64,000 bases of DNA from Branchiostoma floridae (GCF_000003815.2 NC_049979.1:10382818-10446817); one strand, 5' to 3'. Counted from the stretch's first letter, positions 1 to 13,650 are shown. Translations and numbers: made by a program. Notes: generated by a model from the sequence alone, not told the origin.

Positions 1-92
1 CGGAATGCATAAATCTTAACGTAGATTTGGAAAGGCACCGAAAATAGCCGAGTGGAGAAAACCGTATGTCCTTCAAAGAGGGCTCTAGGCAG

Positions 93-100
93 TGACGTCA
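93..100. promoter_or_regulatory. Consensus CRE/ATF site before atlastin exon 1
   Basis: The palindrome TGACGTCA is a perfect cAMP-response/ATF element. It ends 19 bases before the candidate initiator ATG at 120. CRE sites commonly sit within about 100 bp of start sites in TATA-less promoters. The nearby TGACGT core is also bound by ATF6/XBP1-type factors, which would suit a gene for an ER membrane protein; that link is inference. No TATA box is obvious in bases 1-92. Confidence 0.45.
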
Positions 101-119
101 TCAGATGTAGATTTCCAAG

Positions 120-162
120 ATGGAGGAATTGAGCAATCGTAAACAGATGGATCCTGCAGAAG
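120..162 (+). CDS. ATL: Candidate first coding exon of atlastin
   Basis: The ATG at 120 lies in a good context (AAGATGG) and opens 14 codons beginning [11 protein letters not shown] donor AAG|GTAGTG follows in phase 1. The next exon has a strong acceptor at 2715-2716 and starts AAAACATG; joining them gives GAA AAC ATG, in frame with the conserved atlastin reading. Phase agreement alone has a one-in-three chance. The alternative is a non-coding first exon ending at 2281 (TAG|GTAAGA), which would make 2722 the start codon. Confidence 0.5.
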
Positions 163-3100
163 GTAGTGTATATTTACCATATTTTGGGGACAGGAGCAAT
201 TTTTAGGTACACAATGACGTGTGATAGCAGTTCATTAAGTGTCCAGACTTGTAAAGCAAGAAAGGTGTAGGTCTGGGCCTTGTGTACAGTCCCGTGACTC
301 ATTTGTTTGGAGAGCCTCCGGATGTAACGTTAACGGTTTTCTACAGCACATACAGTCGTCCATCCACTCATTTTGTCACGTTATGTCCACAACTACCTCC
401 CGTAAATATCGTTGTTGTAACGGCTTGTTTAGGAAGAACGTGTGTAGTGCTACCAAGGGGAATGACACAACACCCTGGCCAACCACAGGAAAGAACATGT
501 CTGACTGATGGAACGATAAAAGATGGCGCAACATGTCCACGACATGGCATGCATGCATCATGGTAGTGCCATACTGCTTGTGTACATAATTTTTTTCATC
601 TGACACTTCCGCCCACGTCGTGTATCTCTGTTGTTGTTATTTGCGAAATACTGTGAAAATTTGTAACGTTGGCCCAACGCGTCAAAGTCCTACCCCACAC
701 TTTAATACAAGGACAGACAAGACTGACATGATGGCACTGTTGGCAGAGTATCAGATTGCTAACAACAGACACTACCCTTGTAGCTCATGGAAGGATTTAA
801 TACTAAAACATGATCCAGTTCAAATATAAATCGCACTGGATTGGATTCTAGATCATAAATGATGTGCAACTTTTACAACCTTTAGATAATCAATGTTTAA
901 TAGGATAATCATGTTGCAATCCTGTGACAAATGCTTCATTATGAAATCAATGTAGGCTTAGTGGTCTCAACATTACAGTGACAGAGATCGCAGGACCTTG
1001 TCAGGAAATATTAGCCTTGCATGTAGACCATACTGGACTGTATATACACTTGCTGCATATGCACACTTGCACAGGAAAACCTTAAATATCTGACGGTATG
1101 GTGTATCAGTTTTTCGGACATGCAAAATATTGTTCTTGTTGCTGAATCACAGAAATTGGCATGATCTACCTTAACTTTAAAATTTTATAGTTACAGTTTT
1201 AACCTCATCTGAAACATTAAATTCAATAAAGACCAACTGGAACTAAACATTTTCATGTCAATTGATACGATAAGTTTCTTTTAAAATTATTTTTGCAATC
1301 CAGGCAAGCCAAAATCAAACGCAGCAAGTGGCTTATAGTACCTGACCAGAGCATGTAGGAGGGCATACGTGTACATGTACCTTAGAAAGCTACAGTTGCT
1401 TTTTACCCAACAAAGATCAAAGTCTAAAGTCTTTTGTGGAATCTTTCATTCTGCGAGTCTGTTGGTTGGTAACCTTTGACCTTTAATACAGGTGGCATGA
1501 TGTGTTGTATTGGATGTTCAGATCATGGATTTTTGTCCTAATTTGTGTGAAAGTGAATTTACTGCAAATAAGCATGTTCCTAGGTTTTAAACAGAATATG
1601 AGGTTTCACACTTCTGAAACCAAAGCAATTACTAGTATGTGATACTGATAGCATCTCACTCTCTTGTATCAATGCTAATATGACTGCTTAAATAGTACTA
1701 GTACATGTTAATGGCAAGCAATTTCCCTCTATGGATATTGTAGCCATACTTCAACGTCAAAGGGCTGTTATACCTGCTATATGGATACTGATTGCATCTA
1801 ATACCAACTTATATTTGCATTTTGATTGCTCAAATTTATCCAAAGTAATAGTTAGAACATAGCTCGAGGCCTTCTATTGGGGAAAAGGGTCGCTCCTCCA
1901 CAAGGGGCGAAGCCTAGGCAGTTATCACAGTGTTGGCTGATGAGTGTTGCAAAAAAAGTGTTGTACTGTGATAAAAGTGTGGCCCTATGTTATTCAAATG
2001 ATTTCATAGTACCACACTTTTTTCATAGTGCCACACTTCTTCAAGTTACTGACTAAGGGGGTATAAAACAGAAATTAAACAAAGGGCTCTGATTGGCTGA
2101 GGGGTAGTGGCCATGTTCTAACTACTTACTGCACAGTGTTCATGATGTGTGCATGTTCATGTTTTTGGTGAATCCAGTGACTATCAGCTAGAGATCTCCT
2201 GGACACCATCCATTGAGCCAACATTCAATAACAGGACTTACATATACATCAGAACTGTTTGATTCTGCTATCTACTCTGTAGGTAAGAAGTGTACCGAGT
2301 GCATGCTGTGGGCATGGTGGCATAGTGGTGCTATTTTCCATGCTTGAAAGAGGCCATAAGTTTTAAAAAAGTTAAGTTTTCTTGCAATAGGAACAGTGCT
2401 TCTGAAGAACCCTATGTGGTCTAACACGCTTGCAACAGCATGCTCACACTTACCTGACAGAAATCTCAGCAGTTGACTTGCAGTGTTTTTATTTGTTGCG
2501 TAAAATATGTATTAATGCCTGTGCATTTGCAAGTTTGTATTTGTCAAAACTGCCCATGAAGACCATGTCACTCGGGACAATTAAAATGGGCACTTTAGAC
2601 AGAATTGTGCATGGGAAAATTTATCTTAAGGTACGACCAAAAAGTAATACACGTTACTACTAGTATTCATAAGTCATATACCTTATGTTCTGTTTTCTCT
2701 ATTTTCCCTATTGCAGAAAACATGTCTGCAGGAGACACCATAGGGCTGAATGGGAGACCCATCCCTGTTGTTCTGGTCAACTCAGACGACCATACCTTTG
2801 AGCTTGACGAAGATGCTCTTAGGTCAGTCCTCCTCAAGGAGCACATCCAGGACAAGAAGGTTGTTGTTGTTTCTGTCGCTGGTGCCTTCCGTAAGGGCAA
2901 GTCTTTTCTCCTCAACTTCTTCCTGCGATACCTGAAAAGCAAGGTAAGAGATACCATCAGAGTGTTGAGCACTATATACCAGTTGTTGTGAGTTGAATAT
3001 TGGTATTGACACAGATTGATAATGTTGTGGCCATGAAACGCCATCTATTCAACAAAATACTCGTTTTTCTTAAAAGAAGAACTTAGACATGTTATGTGTG

Positions 3101-6100
3101 GCAGAAAGAGTTTATTCATGAATCTACATTATATGTTAAAGATTTAACGTACATGCATTTGCTCTGGAACAGTGTAAGCGTAAAACACAGCACATAAGCC
3201 TACTTTTTTTTACAATGTCCACCATTTTAAATAGGTGAATACTGTATATGCTATTTTTTAAATGTTACTGAAGTGTTACCTAACAGTGATATACATGTAC
3301 TAGAAATATATGTGTGTTCTGTCACTTCTGTGTGTACCTTTACCAATTACCGTGCATTTAATAATTAGGTTTTTGCCTCTGTGCAGTGTGAAAAGAGCAA
3401 AGGTGTATTGTATAACAAATGTCTGCTATTTCATGAATTTTATGATAGGAGTTTAAAGCCAATAAAGGTATACTGTTGAGTCTGCACAGTGTAACATTAC
3501 AGATTAAATGGTACTTTGCCCCTAGCATAGCTATAGAAAAAGTATTCCCCATTGGTATTATAAAAACCAAATGAAACAATACAAATAAAGAAGAAAATAT
3601 TCCTTAAAGTCGTTCCAAATTCATCTTTAACCTCCTTTTTGTCAGTTTCCACATACATTATATGTGCTTGTAGAAAATATCTCATGGACTGAAGGGAAAC
3701 TATGAAATGAACCTTGACATAATGATGAAAAAGATCAATAACAAAATGAATGCATGAGTCACTGTTAACTGTTTCTGTCCGCATGCATTCCAGTGTTGGT
3801 GCTCATCAGGGAGTACTGTGGTACAGTATTAAATCTTTTTCCTTCCAGTAGAAATAGCATTTTGGCAGGAGGATTTGGATGGCTATACATTATTCATCCC
3901 ACACATCTGCAATGCCTGTGGCAGGGCTTAGTTATGATATCTAGATGCAACATCTTACAGCAATCATGACCTCGTCCCGCGGTTCCTTTTAGTGAGCGAT
4001 GTTCGGTGGCAGCAAGCACTTATCTATATATACATCTTTTTCTGCAATTTCCTTTTAGTCGTTTAATTGGGACATGTTTGGTGTCATCAGTCTGATGTGG
4101 AAGCTTTCTGCTTTGTGCCCAGAGTCAGAGTAATGTTGTCTGGGAAATGGCTACTCCCCTTCCAGTCATTCCCTTTGAATGAGGAAATAAGATCTACATC
4201 TGTGAAATGTACCATCCGTGTTCAGACTACCATGTAAATTGAGTTAGAAGGATGAAAAAGGCTGTGTTGGAAGTAATGTAATACATTTGTTGCGTAATGT
4301 AATATTGTCCACATGTATTCAGGCAATCTAGGCACTAGATAATGTGAAAGGAGAATTGATGGGCTTTTGGACAGAATGTGATGTTGGATTTTGGGAGAGT
4401 AAGACATTTTGGTGTTACAGATTTCAGTCTCAAATTGTTGCAATGGAACCCAAATAAACTTTAAGTGCCATTGAATTACCGGCATACATTAAGAAATAGT
4501 CAATCAAGGTAATCAATCAATAACATAAAAAACATATCAAGAATGAGATAAACTGAACATTTTTAGTCAGATTTCCCTGCTATAGTATCAGTAAGACATA
4601 TAACAATCCTTAAAAAAATGCTCTAAACACTGAGCGGGATCTGACATCTGCTTAGAGATTAGAGGTTAGGCAAATGACTTAGCGGTGGCTATGGTGCCAT
4701 AACACATCATTGGAGTCTCTGACAGAAGAAAGAGAGCAGTTTGAACCTTGCATCGTATACTATTAGTAGACTGTAGGCAGTGCTTCCATTCATTCATCCA
4801 CCAACTTCTAGTTATAACTCCTTTTTCTAGTTTTCCAGCACCCTGTTTACTTTCCCTTTACACTGGGTCTAACTCCTGCTTCAATGTTTTATGTATATTC
4901 TACACATTCACTCTTATCATCCAGAAAACTTCTAGCTCAATCAGACAATCTTGTAAATATCCTTCTTTGCTCTTACTGAAGGGAAAGGATGAGTGGCTGG
5001 GACAGGAAGACCAGCAGCTGGAGGGATTCTCCTGGAGAGGGGGGTCAGAACGACACACCACAGGTATCCTCATCTGGAGCGACCCTTTCATAGTCACGCT
5101 GCCCAATGGAGAAGAGGTCAGTACTACATTCATGTAGACCTGATTGATTACAAATCAAGGAATACCATCCCTGTTGGCCAACCGATATGGTTTGTTACCT
5201 TCGCCGAGAAGGTTATATTTTGGGTAGCGTTTGTGTGTGTGTGTGTGTGTAGAAGACCAGCATAACTCAAGAACCCCTGGATGGATTGTATTGATATTTG
5301 GTATGTGGGTAGGTCTTGATAATACCTAAAAATGATTAGATTTTGGGGCCCCTAGTGGCTTGTAATGGTACTGCAGTTTAACTTCCGGGTTTGATATCTC
5401 GAGTTCTGGATATGCTGTGGTCATGATTTTTGAGTGGTAGATAGCTCTTGGGGTAGAAAGTAAGTAGTGTAGTTTTGGGCCCCCTAGCGGCTTGTTTTGG
5501 AACTGCAGGGGCCGGACAGTGTCAGATTTTGAAAGGGAATAACTCAAGAAGGGATTAACGGATCGTCACAATTTTTGGTATGTAGATAGCTCAAGTGATG
5601 CTTTATATAGTTAACTATTTATTATGCAAATTGACATCTAATTTGCATAATTAATGAGGAAATCGTCTAACCCGCTCCATTCCATTATAGGACTATTGCA
5701 ACATTGGTAACATTGGTAAATGAGTAAGAGAAGAAGATATTGATAGATGAGCATTATGCAAATTAATACCCAATTAGCATAATTAATGAGAAAATGCTAT
5801 AATCCTATTGTGGTAAATGACAGGAATTTCTTACTTGGGGCATTTGGGAGTTATGAACAGGTGAACATCATTGATCTCTATTATGCAAATGAGGACATCA
5901 TTTGCATAAAAATGAGGACCTCATTTGCATTAAGTATCAGAAAATGCGGTTAAACCATTCTTTCTTAACATATTGTGTAACTGGATTGAAGAGATGATTA
6001 ACGAATATTATTTATACAAATTAGGATCTTATTTGCATAATTAACGAGAACCACAATTCAAACACTAGTTGTAAAGGTTAAAGTCATTTGGCGAAGGTAT

Positions 6101-9100
6101 GGGGTCGTGGAACTCTAGTTGGTTTATCAATTTATAAGCAGGGAAGTTGAAAAAAGTCTGTTGTAATTTTGACAGACGGTATTTGAATTAGAATGTAATT
6201 CTTCTATCATATGATTTATAAGAATTGTAAATATGACTTTGTGCTACCAAACCCTTTTGTCATCGGCAAAGATTGTGTCACAAAGCTATACTCAAGCTTA
6301 ATTTATAGCTTGTTACAATGTGACAGATAAAATAGTGCAACAGTCCTTCTGATTTCCTCCACACAGGTAGCAATAGTGCTGTTGGACACCCAGGGAGCCT
6401 TTGACAGCCAGTCAACAGTGAAGGACTGTGCCACGGTGTTTGCCCTCAGCACCATGACCAGCTCTGTACAGGTCTACAACCTCACACAGAACATACAGGA
6501 GGACGACCTGCAGCACCTGCAAGTAGGTTAGATTTGAACAGGTTCATGCTTCAACTTTAGCTGGATATCACCTTTTCTGTGCGAGATCAGAACTGATCTG
6601 CAGGACTGTCTTGATTCTGCAAACAATCGTACCAAAAACAAAAGTTTGTGAATGGTTATATAGGGTTGATAAGTAAATGGATTCTTTACTCAACCAAAAC
6701 AGAAAGACTATGGGAACGTTGGCAATTATACTCTTTTGATTGAGTAACAAAGGACTGTATTATCCAGTCTTACAAAGTATAGTAAGGTTGACTTCATAAG
6801 TTTGCCTAATATAGTATGCTGTCAGGCACTGGTGATCAAAGGTTATCTTTTTACTACACAGTCACTGATCTAAAAATGACAACATCGTGATGTTTCATGG
6901 CTAGAGTTATTCTTCAATTTTTTTTTTTCTTTACTCCACAGTTGTTTACTGAGTATGGAAGGTTAGCCCTGGAAGATACCAACTCGACTCCATTTCAGGT
7001 ACTTCATTAGCATTAGTGACTTGAAGGTGATGTTAGGAATTACAGCAATTGTTGAGTATCTTGGAGTTTGTAAATTGTTTCATCATTTCAATGGAAAATA
7101 TTTATTTCATTTAAGTACCAGTGCACATAAAGATGTTTTGTTGGTGTCACGTAAGAAACTTTACTTACTGTTGTTGAAAAAATAAGGTCACAAAATGAGT
7201 CACAAAAATTGGACAAATGAAGACAATAGATCTTGACGAAATGAAAGAGTGAAATGAGCTACAAAGGTTAACAAACCATGATTTATGATTGTTATGATCA
7301 AGTTAACTAAATGCAATAGTAAACATTTTTCTTCACCACAGGTCTTGGAGTTCTTGGTGCGAGACTGGAGCTATCCATATGAAGCAGAATATGGGTCTGA
7401 AGGAGGAAGGAACATTCTGGAAAGAAGACTTGAGGTGCTTATTATACTTTTATACTTTTTTATTTTCTCATCACTAGTGTATGTATCTTGAAGTGTCCAT
7501 GTTTTGATAATTTTGCCGTTGCCATCACCAAGAACATCTTTACTATATGAGCCGTCTTTTCATGTATGGTGGAAGAAAATATTTTTTGTTCTTTCCCTGT
7601 AAAGATTGCAGACAAGCAGCACGAGGAACTCCAAAATGTGAGGAGACACATCAAGAAGTGTTTTGAGAAGACGGGCTGTTTCCTGATGCCTCACCCCGGC
7701 ATGAAGGTCGCCACCAACCCTGTGTTTGATGGCAGACTCCAAGGTGATATTTTCTCCAAGTGTGGGCTTTCTTACACTATGATATATTGTAGTACAACCA
7801 TGTATTTACATGACATAGGGATTCAGCACGATTGAATGTTTTTGACTGTTTTTTAAATCACTTTTCAGATTGTGGTAATGCCAGTCGTTATAAATGGCTT
7901 TAGAAAGCAGTGAAAAAGTAGAAATTATCTTTTTGACTTTGTGAACCCTTGTTTTATTTTTGTGGTAGGTAGCATGTAGGAATTTATTTTATTGATATCT
8001 AGTACAAAGATGGAGAGACAATGTTGTTAAGTTCCTGAATGCCACTTGGCCAAGTGGTTCAAGGAGTGCAAACTGGGGAAAGGTTTCTCCCTCTGAGATG
8101 ATGATGATGGTCTAATCCGTACATTTTAATGTGGTAGGAGGTGTAGTTGCAGAGATGACTTTTTGCCTTCTGTTTTGCTAGACATTGAGAGTGACTTCAA
8201 GGAACAGCTGAAGGTTCTGGTGCCCCAGCTCCTGGAGCCGACTCACCTGGTGGTCAAGAAGATCAATGGTGCAGATGTCACAGCCAGGGAATTAGTGGAA
8301 TACTTCAAGGTAAATAATCCTAACTAATAGCAGGCATAAGCCCGTGTGTATCTTCGACATTTTATGTGTTGGGTAGTAAAAGAAATGAGGGCTTCTTGAT
8401 AGTATGCCATGTTTTACTTAAGGCCTAAGATATCCTCTTGTCTTTCCCGTGACACAGTTTTCTCCACATCTGAATGTTCTGCTCTGAAAGAAGCAAGAGT
8501 ATCGGGTGTTTAGAAAAAGACAACAGTTTGGTGTCATATCAAGATAATAAGTGTATTTGTTTCTCCTCAACTTCCTTGTCTACCTTGTAACAGGCCTACG
8601 TGAATGTATTCAAAAGCGACGAGCTCCCAGAACCAAAGTCCATGCTGCAGGCAACAGCAGAAGCAAACAACCTGGCTGCAGTGGCCACAGCTAAGGCCCT
8701 ATATCAAGCAGAGATGGAGAAGGTAGGTCATGACAACAGTCTTTGTAACTTAAACTCTCACTGTCCAAGGACACTGTGCAGCCCCTGACTAGTGGAGGGC
8801 TACTAGAAACATTGTTTAGTCAAGCTAAGCTTGACACAGTTACATATGTAGTTTTAGTGGTTCCACAGTAATCTCTATTGTAGTTAGCCAAATACTAGTA
8901 GAGACTCCTTTTCACATGTCCCATCTATGCATGCATATTCAACAGTTACAAACTGTAAGTATTGTTGATGCCAAAATAGTTACAGCTATTGGTTGTTTAC
9001 GGATGCCACCTGGGTGAAATAACTAGAACTGCAGGTATTGTTACTTAGCATGCAAGTCTTCGTCATGTATGCACTTTTTCTATGATTATTACAGCATACA

Positions 9101-10470
9101 TCATTGCTATATGGTTGGTAAATCATAGGAGAGCTGGACCTGCTGTTTCAGGAACATCCTGGATACCCAGATACCATTTTGCCACCTTATCATAGCTTTG
9201 TACAATAGTGGAACTGTCTGTTAGTTGACATTATGGATCAATACATGTATGTGCTACATATATCATTTAGAACAGCCCTATCAAACTACATGTATTTTTT
9301 TCAACAGATCTGTGGAGGAAATCAGCCATACCTGAATCCCGATGAGCTTGAGGCTCACCACCAGCGTTTCAAAGAGAACTGTCTAGAAATCTTTCACGAA
9401 AAGAAGAAGATGGGAGGAGAAGAGTACAGTTCTTGCTTTGCTGAGCAGCTGGACAAGGAAGTAGAGGAAGCCTTCGAGCACTTCTCTGAGCAGAATGATA
9501 GCAAGAACATCTTCCGTGCTGCACAGACGCCGGCCACGTTGTTTGCAGTCATGGTGGTCACATACGTACTATCAGGTATTAGAACTACATTCCTTTCCAC
9601 GTATCAAAGTACTTGCATCTACTTATGTACGTGTTTCAATGACCTGTGTATTAGATGTTGTATTGAAAGGTCCAACCAAACAGCTCTTATCAACAATCTG
9701 TTTTGGACTGAAACTTAGCAAAGTGAAAAGTAAAAAAGCTGTATTGCAATGATTTAGTGTGCTTAAGCTGATTTGTTTGCATTATTTTCATCATCAAAAT
9801 GTCCCCTCCCATTCTGCCTTGCTGTAGGTTTCTTTGCATTGCTTGGAATGTACACCGTAGCCAACATCCTGACAGCGGTATTGTGGGCATCCCTAGTCAG
9901 CCTGTGCACATGGTCGTACATCAGATACAGCGGACAGTACCGTGAGGTTGGCACATACATCGATCTGGGAGCAGAAGTCATCTGGGAGAAAGTATGTGAA
10001 CCTTAATGATTAGTTAATCTTATACTCTATGTCCTTTTTTTCTTTCTTTACTACTGTAACTCTTGAAAGGTTCATGGTGGTGTTATTTTCACTTTTTTCA
10101 CTATAACCCCTTATCCTGAAATCATTCTACTGCGAGTATGTGGTTTGGAATTCTGCTGTACTGCAGAATTGTTTCAACCATGAACTTCAAACTCTGCTAA
10201 AACCTCATTTTCCCTCCTTCTACAAAACAAAACTACAGCCAAAGGAACTGTATTTACAGTACCCTCATGTAGTGTCTACAAATCATTATCAAATGGCCTG
10301 GCTATGCTATATTGTGCTTTAACTTGGATACAACTAAAATATCCTACTATGTAGCTATATTCTAATGTTTGATTTCTGAACCCACACAGGTTGTGAGCCA
10401 GGCTTACATGAAGGTGGTGCAGAAGGGTGTGGAACATAGTATGGCCAATAACAGAAAGAAGAAAAACTGA
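120..10470 (+). CDS. ATL: Atlastin, ER membrane-fusing dynamin-like GTPase
   Basis: Atlastins tether and fuse ER tubules using GTP. Exons read by homology and phase: 120-162 (tentative first), 2717-2943, 4982-5116, 6367-6522, 6942-6998, 7342-7434, 7605-7743, 8182-8309, 8594-8722, 9308-9575, 9828-9991, 10390-10470. The product is about 539 residues, or 523 if it starts at the ATG at 2722; the family is usually 540-580. Numbering from 2722, the P-loop GAFRKGKS is at 54-61, switch-2 DTQG at about 126-129 and the G4-like VRD at about 196-198. The helical middle domain carries QHEELQNVR and [11 protein letters not shown]. Two adjacent hydrophobic segments ([14 protein letters not shown] and the following exon's [13 protein letters not shown]) form the membrane hairpin. 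A cytosolic tail ends in NRKKKN. The acceptor of exon 3 could be 4988 instead of 4982, both in frame. Family identity is certain; the vertebrate paralogue equivalent is not assignable because amphioxus is expected to carry one pre-duplication gene. Confidence 0.93.
163..2716 (+). other. Atlastin intron 1 (2.55 kb)
   Basis: No coding exon is supported here. It contains a MITE-like element (1844-2130) and a strong unused-looking donor (TAG|GTAAGA at 2282) that could end an alternative non-coding first exon. Short open frames between 239 and 830 have no family signature and overlap on both strands. Confidence 0.5.
1844..2130. mobile_element. MITE-like element with GTTAGAACAT inverted ends
   Basis: The left end reads GTAATAGTTAGAACATAG and the reverse complement of the right end reads AGTAAGTAGTTAGAACATGG, so the termini are near-identical inverted repeats about 18 bp long. 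The interior has a second imperfect palindrome built on AAGTGTGG/CCACACTT. The 287-bp length, lack of coding and nested hairpins fit a non-autonomous DNA transposon. No family name is assigned. Confidence 0.5.
5197..6098. mobile_element. Non-autonomous repeat, CCTTCGCC ends and ATGCAAAT units
   Basis: ACCTTCGCC at 5197-5205 is mirrored exactly by GGCGAAGGT at 6090-6098. Between them lie a short TG run (5233-5250), two or three degenerate copies of a roughly 130-bp unit (GGGGCCCCTAGTGGCTTG at about 5345, GGGCCCCCTAGCGGCTTG at about 5477, each near TTTGGTATGT...TAGCTC), then four palindromic units pairing ATTATGCAAAT with ATTTGCATAATTAATGAG (about 5625, 5755, 5880, 6005). No coding capacity is seen. 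It sits in the atlastin intron between exons 5116 and 6367. Confidence 0.6.
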
Positions 10471-12690
10471 GGATGACAATTTGATATAAGGCAACAGATA
10501 CACACATTATCATCATACACACAACACACACACACACGCACATGCACATGCACACACTCACATACACACACATCCATCCATACATTTGCCAAAGTTATTG
10601 ACAACATACCATGGTGTGCATCTGTACCATACTTTTGTCTGAGCAGACAAGAGGACCAGAGACATGATCTAAGTCTTGTCTTGGTCTTAGCCTTAGCTTT
10701 AACTCTTGATTTCCACATGAATAATACCAACAAGCATTCATTACCTTCATACCTGTATATTTCTTTTGCCATACAGAATTCATTGTAATATTTTCATATT
10801 CTGTGACATTATTGTTGGTTATTTGTTCAAAAAATAGTTGGCTTTCAATTATAGTGTACATGTATTCTAAACCATGGATTAGCTAAAGCTTTACTCTGTG
10901 ACATCTATCTATGTTTGTACTAATAATTATAACAGAATTCTTCATAAATCATTGGACATAGTCAAGCAAATGTTCAGTTACTATACATACTGTTGCTTTC
11001 TACCCACTAGTACTGTTGATACATTACATGTTCAGTAATTTAACCCCATTCTGGTTGACAATGGCCTTGGGAGTTGAGTGATTCCTTTCACTTAGACATT
11101 TTCTGAGCAATCTTTACATATTTATGATAGACTATTCGTATCAAATTCTCCCTGCTGAGACTACCTTGCTGTGTCCTTATGTTTATGTCTATGTACTTCT
11201 CAAGCTCAAAAGCTGAAGCTATAATATTCTGTGATGTTATAATGTATGTGATATCCTGACCAAGTTACTTGGAGTGTGCACATGTTTGGGGACTCTGTTC
11301 TAAAATGTTCAAAATTTGTAAAGACGTCATGTCATGGGTGGGAAATTCTAATTACTGACAACATGGATTGCTTAAAGATACAGTTTCTTTTTTGCTGTTG
11401 TTATAACTGTCAATTTTAACATTTAAAACACACACTCTTGTATTTCCAATGGAAAAGAGATGGACAGACATCATTCAAGTGTTACAATAATTGGAATGCA
11501 CAAATAGGTAAAACAAAAGGCTACCACGGTATTTATAAAAAGTGCTGTCTGTTTGTTTGCCACTGTCTTCTGATCTATGCTCTTTTGGTCAAAACTTGAC
11601 AACAACATTAATGTAAGTTTGCTTTTGTGATGTTCATGCACAGTAACTAGATAAATACCATGTCATACAAGTGTCCCAATGTTCACTGTACAGTTACCTC
11701 ATGTGGCTGCTGTAATCTCTTTGATTCAGTCTGACAAAAAGAGAGGAAAAATTAATGCTCAGGGCCAGATAGCTCAGTTTCTATGTAGCATTTGATGTTA
11801 AATTGATGGAGGCATGTGTACAGAGGAGTGATGGTATTGTTTGCAATGCCATTCTATATGAATAATATGTTGCTATGAAAAAAAGAAGAAAATGCATGAT
11901 TTAGGCAAGATGTTTTTGTGACTAGAAGTTAGGACTTGGACATAATTTATATCAGAGCATTGGCTGTATTCGTACATTGCAGCTTGGTCTACAACTTGTC
12001 CTAGGAGGACAGAGAAGGGGATGACCAACCTGACAATAAAGGCCTGTAAGGTCACAACCATCCATTGTTACCACTCACAATGGAAACCCAGTATTATGTA
12101 CACACTCCCCTGTATAATCTGTAATAGGAAATAGAAGTAGACTATAAGGGTCAAGACTGAGGCTTCACATGACAATGCTAGGGCTTCATTCTTCAGACCT
12201 AACCTCACAGCTGCTGGGCCATGTCATCCTGTGCATATGATGTGTGTGAAGTTGTAAGGTCTAACTATAAGACCTATAGTACCATGTCTCCTCATCACCC
12301 ATGGGGTATATTTGTAGCATCCTTGCATCTAGCTTGGTTTGACCAACACACGACCGTGAACATGCTGTGTTTTGATGTAGGAGTTGTGACATCTATGTAA
12401 ATAGTCAGCCATGTTTTGTAATGTCGGATTTCCTACCGTGCAGAAAATGTACAGAGATAACAACACTTGTACAGCTAATTTTGTACATCTCCATCCTAGA
12501 ATTTTGTACTACCATACTGTTCAATCAATATGTAATGGAAATGTTTATGAATGATGCAAAGTGATGTATTGTTCTTGTTGAAGTGACAGTATGCACAGGA
12601 TGTTTGTCTTCGGCTCCTCAGTTCCTCAGATTTGCCTTGTTACCTTCATCAGTAGGATATGAAATAAATATGATGCATTTGAAATAACAG
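10471..12690 (+). other. ATL: Atlastin 3' UTR with poly(A) signal at 12663
   Basis: No open frame with a recognisable family follows the stop at 10470. The first clear AATAAA in a suitable place is 12663-12668, giving a 3' UTR of about 2.2 kb. A CA/CACATG simple repeat starts 45 bases after the stop. The exact end is inferred; a shorter form is possible. Confidence 0.5.
10516..10572. repeat. CA-rich microsatellite in atlastin 3' UTR
   Basis: An interrupted (CA)n tract with CACATG interruptions. Confidence 0.85.
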
Positions 12691-13650
12691 TGTTTTTTAA
12701 CAGTGTTTTTTTTTTCCTCATGTATGGCATTCGTTGCAGTTCCCCTTAAATTCGTTTGCAAACTTGTTGATTTTAAGTAGTCATCTACTTACTAGTACAG
12801 CATTCGAAAGAAAAGCTGGAAAACCAGGGATAACTAATACTTTCTAGCCACTCCCCCTCGAAAAGGGTTGGACTTGCGGTCTAGTGCAACTCCTTTAGGA
12901 TGATTTAAATCTACCGGTACTGTGACTGCCAGTTTTCTGTACAGTCAGTTGGTACCTCATTGCGTTGACCGTTATCCTCAGTGGTAAATACGGACAGATG
13001 ACGTGAACACCTGAAGGAGTGGGATACAGGTAACGGCAGGATATATACTACACAAAGTCGCAGACGTCAACCTCAGTCATTCTCTCCAGTTTGCAAGATC
13101 TGCCACATGGATGGATCAACCTCATCAAAATCTGGACAATCTATGTGAACAGCTGGAAAATCATAGAAGTTGTTGTCATTGCGAGGGTTGGGGCGGTACA
13201 AGTCATGTGTACCAAAATACGTACAAATAAAGTCTCTGTCGCATTTTACTCTGACTCTAATTCATGTGCAGCTTCCACTGACTATTTTCCATTGAAAGTC
13301 GGTCGGAAGATAAAGTATAGATGCTGTGCAGACCTGGAGTCGGACACGGTCTGACCGTCATACATGTCGGAAATAAATGCCCCGTCATACATGCTTGGTG
13401 TAACACAATGCGCTGTGTGTTCTGCAAGGTGGCTTGGTCTTAATACATGGAAGTGTCTGGAAACAACAATCCCTTAATTCAGTTCAAACAAAAGCATTGC
13501 TTCAGCATTGTTCGAACGCAGATGAAAATGCGTGTCATTATGTATAAAGAGACATGTCAGCCTTGCAGGATACTCGACCCCCGTCGATCCTGGAAATGAA
13601 AACAGGCGACCTCTACTACTCGCCGAAAATATATACGGAATGCCTCGAGT
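12691..13650. other. Intergenic region between atlastin and RLC
   Basis: No family-level coding signal. A TATATA at 13039-13044 is followed by an 87-codon open frame from 13091 and an AATAAA at 13370-13375, which could mark a small orphan transcript, but codon use is not persuasive. Confidence 0.4.

Noticed and set aside
5475-5520. CAGGGGCCGG region as an exon of atlastin
   Set aside because: It is part of the dispersed repeat and breaks the conserved GTPase reading between exons 5116 and 6367.
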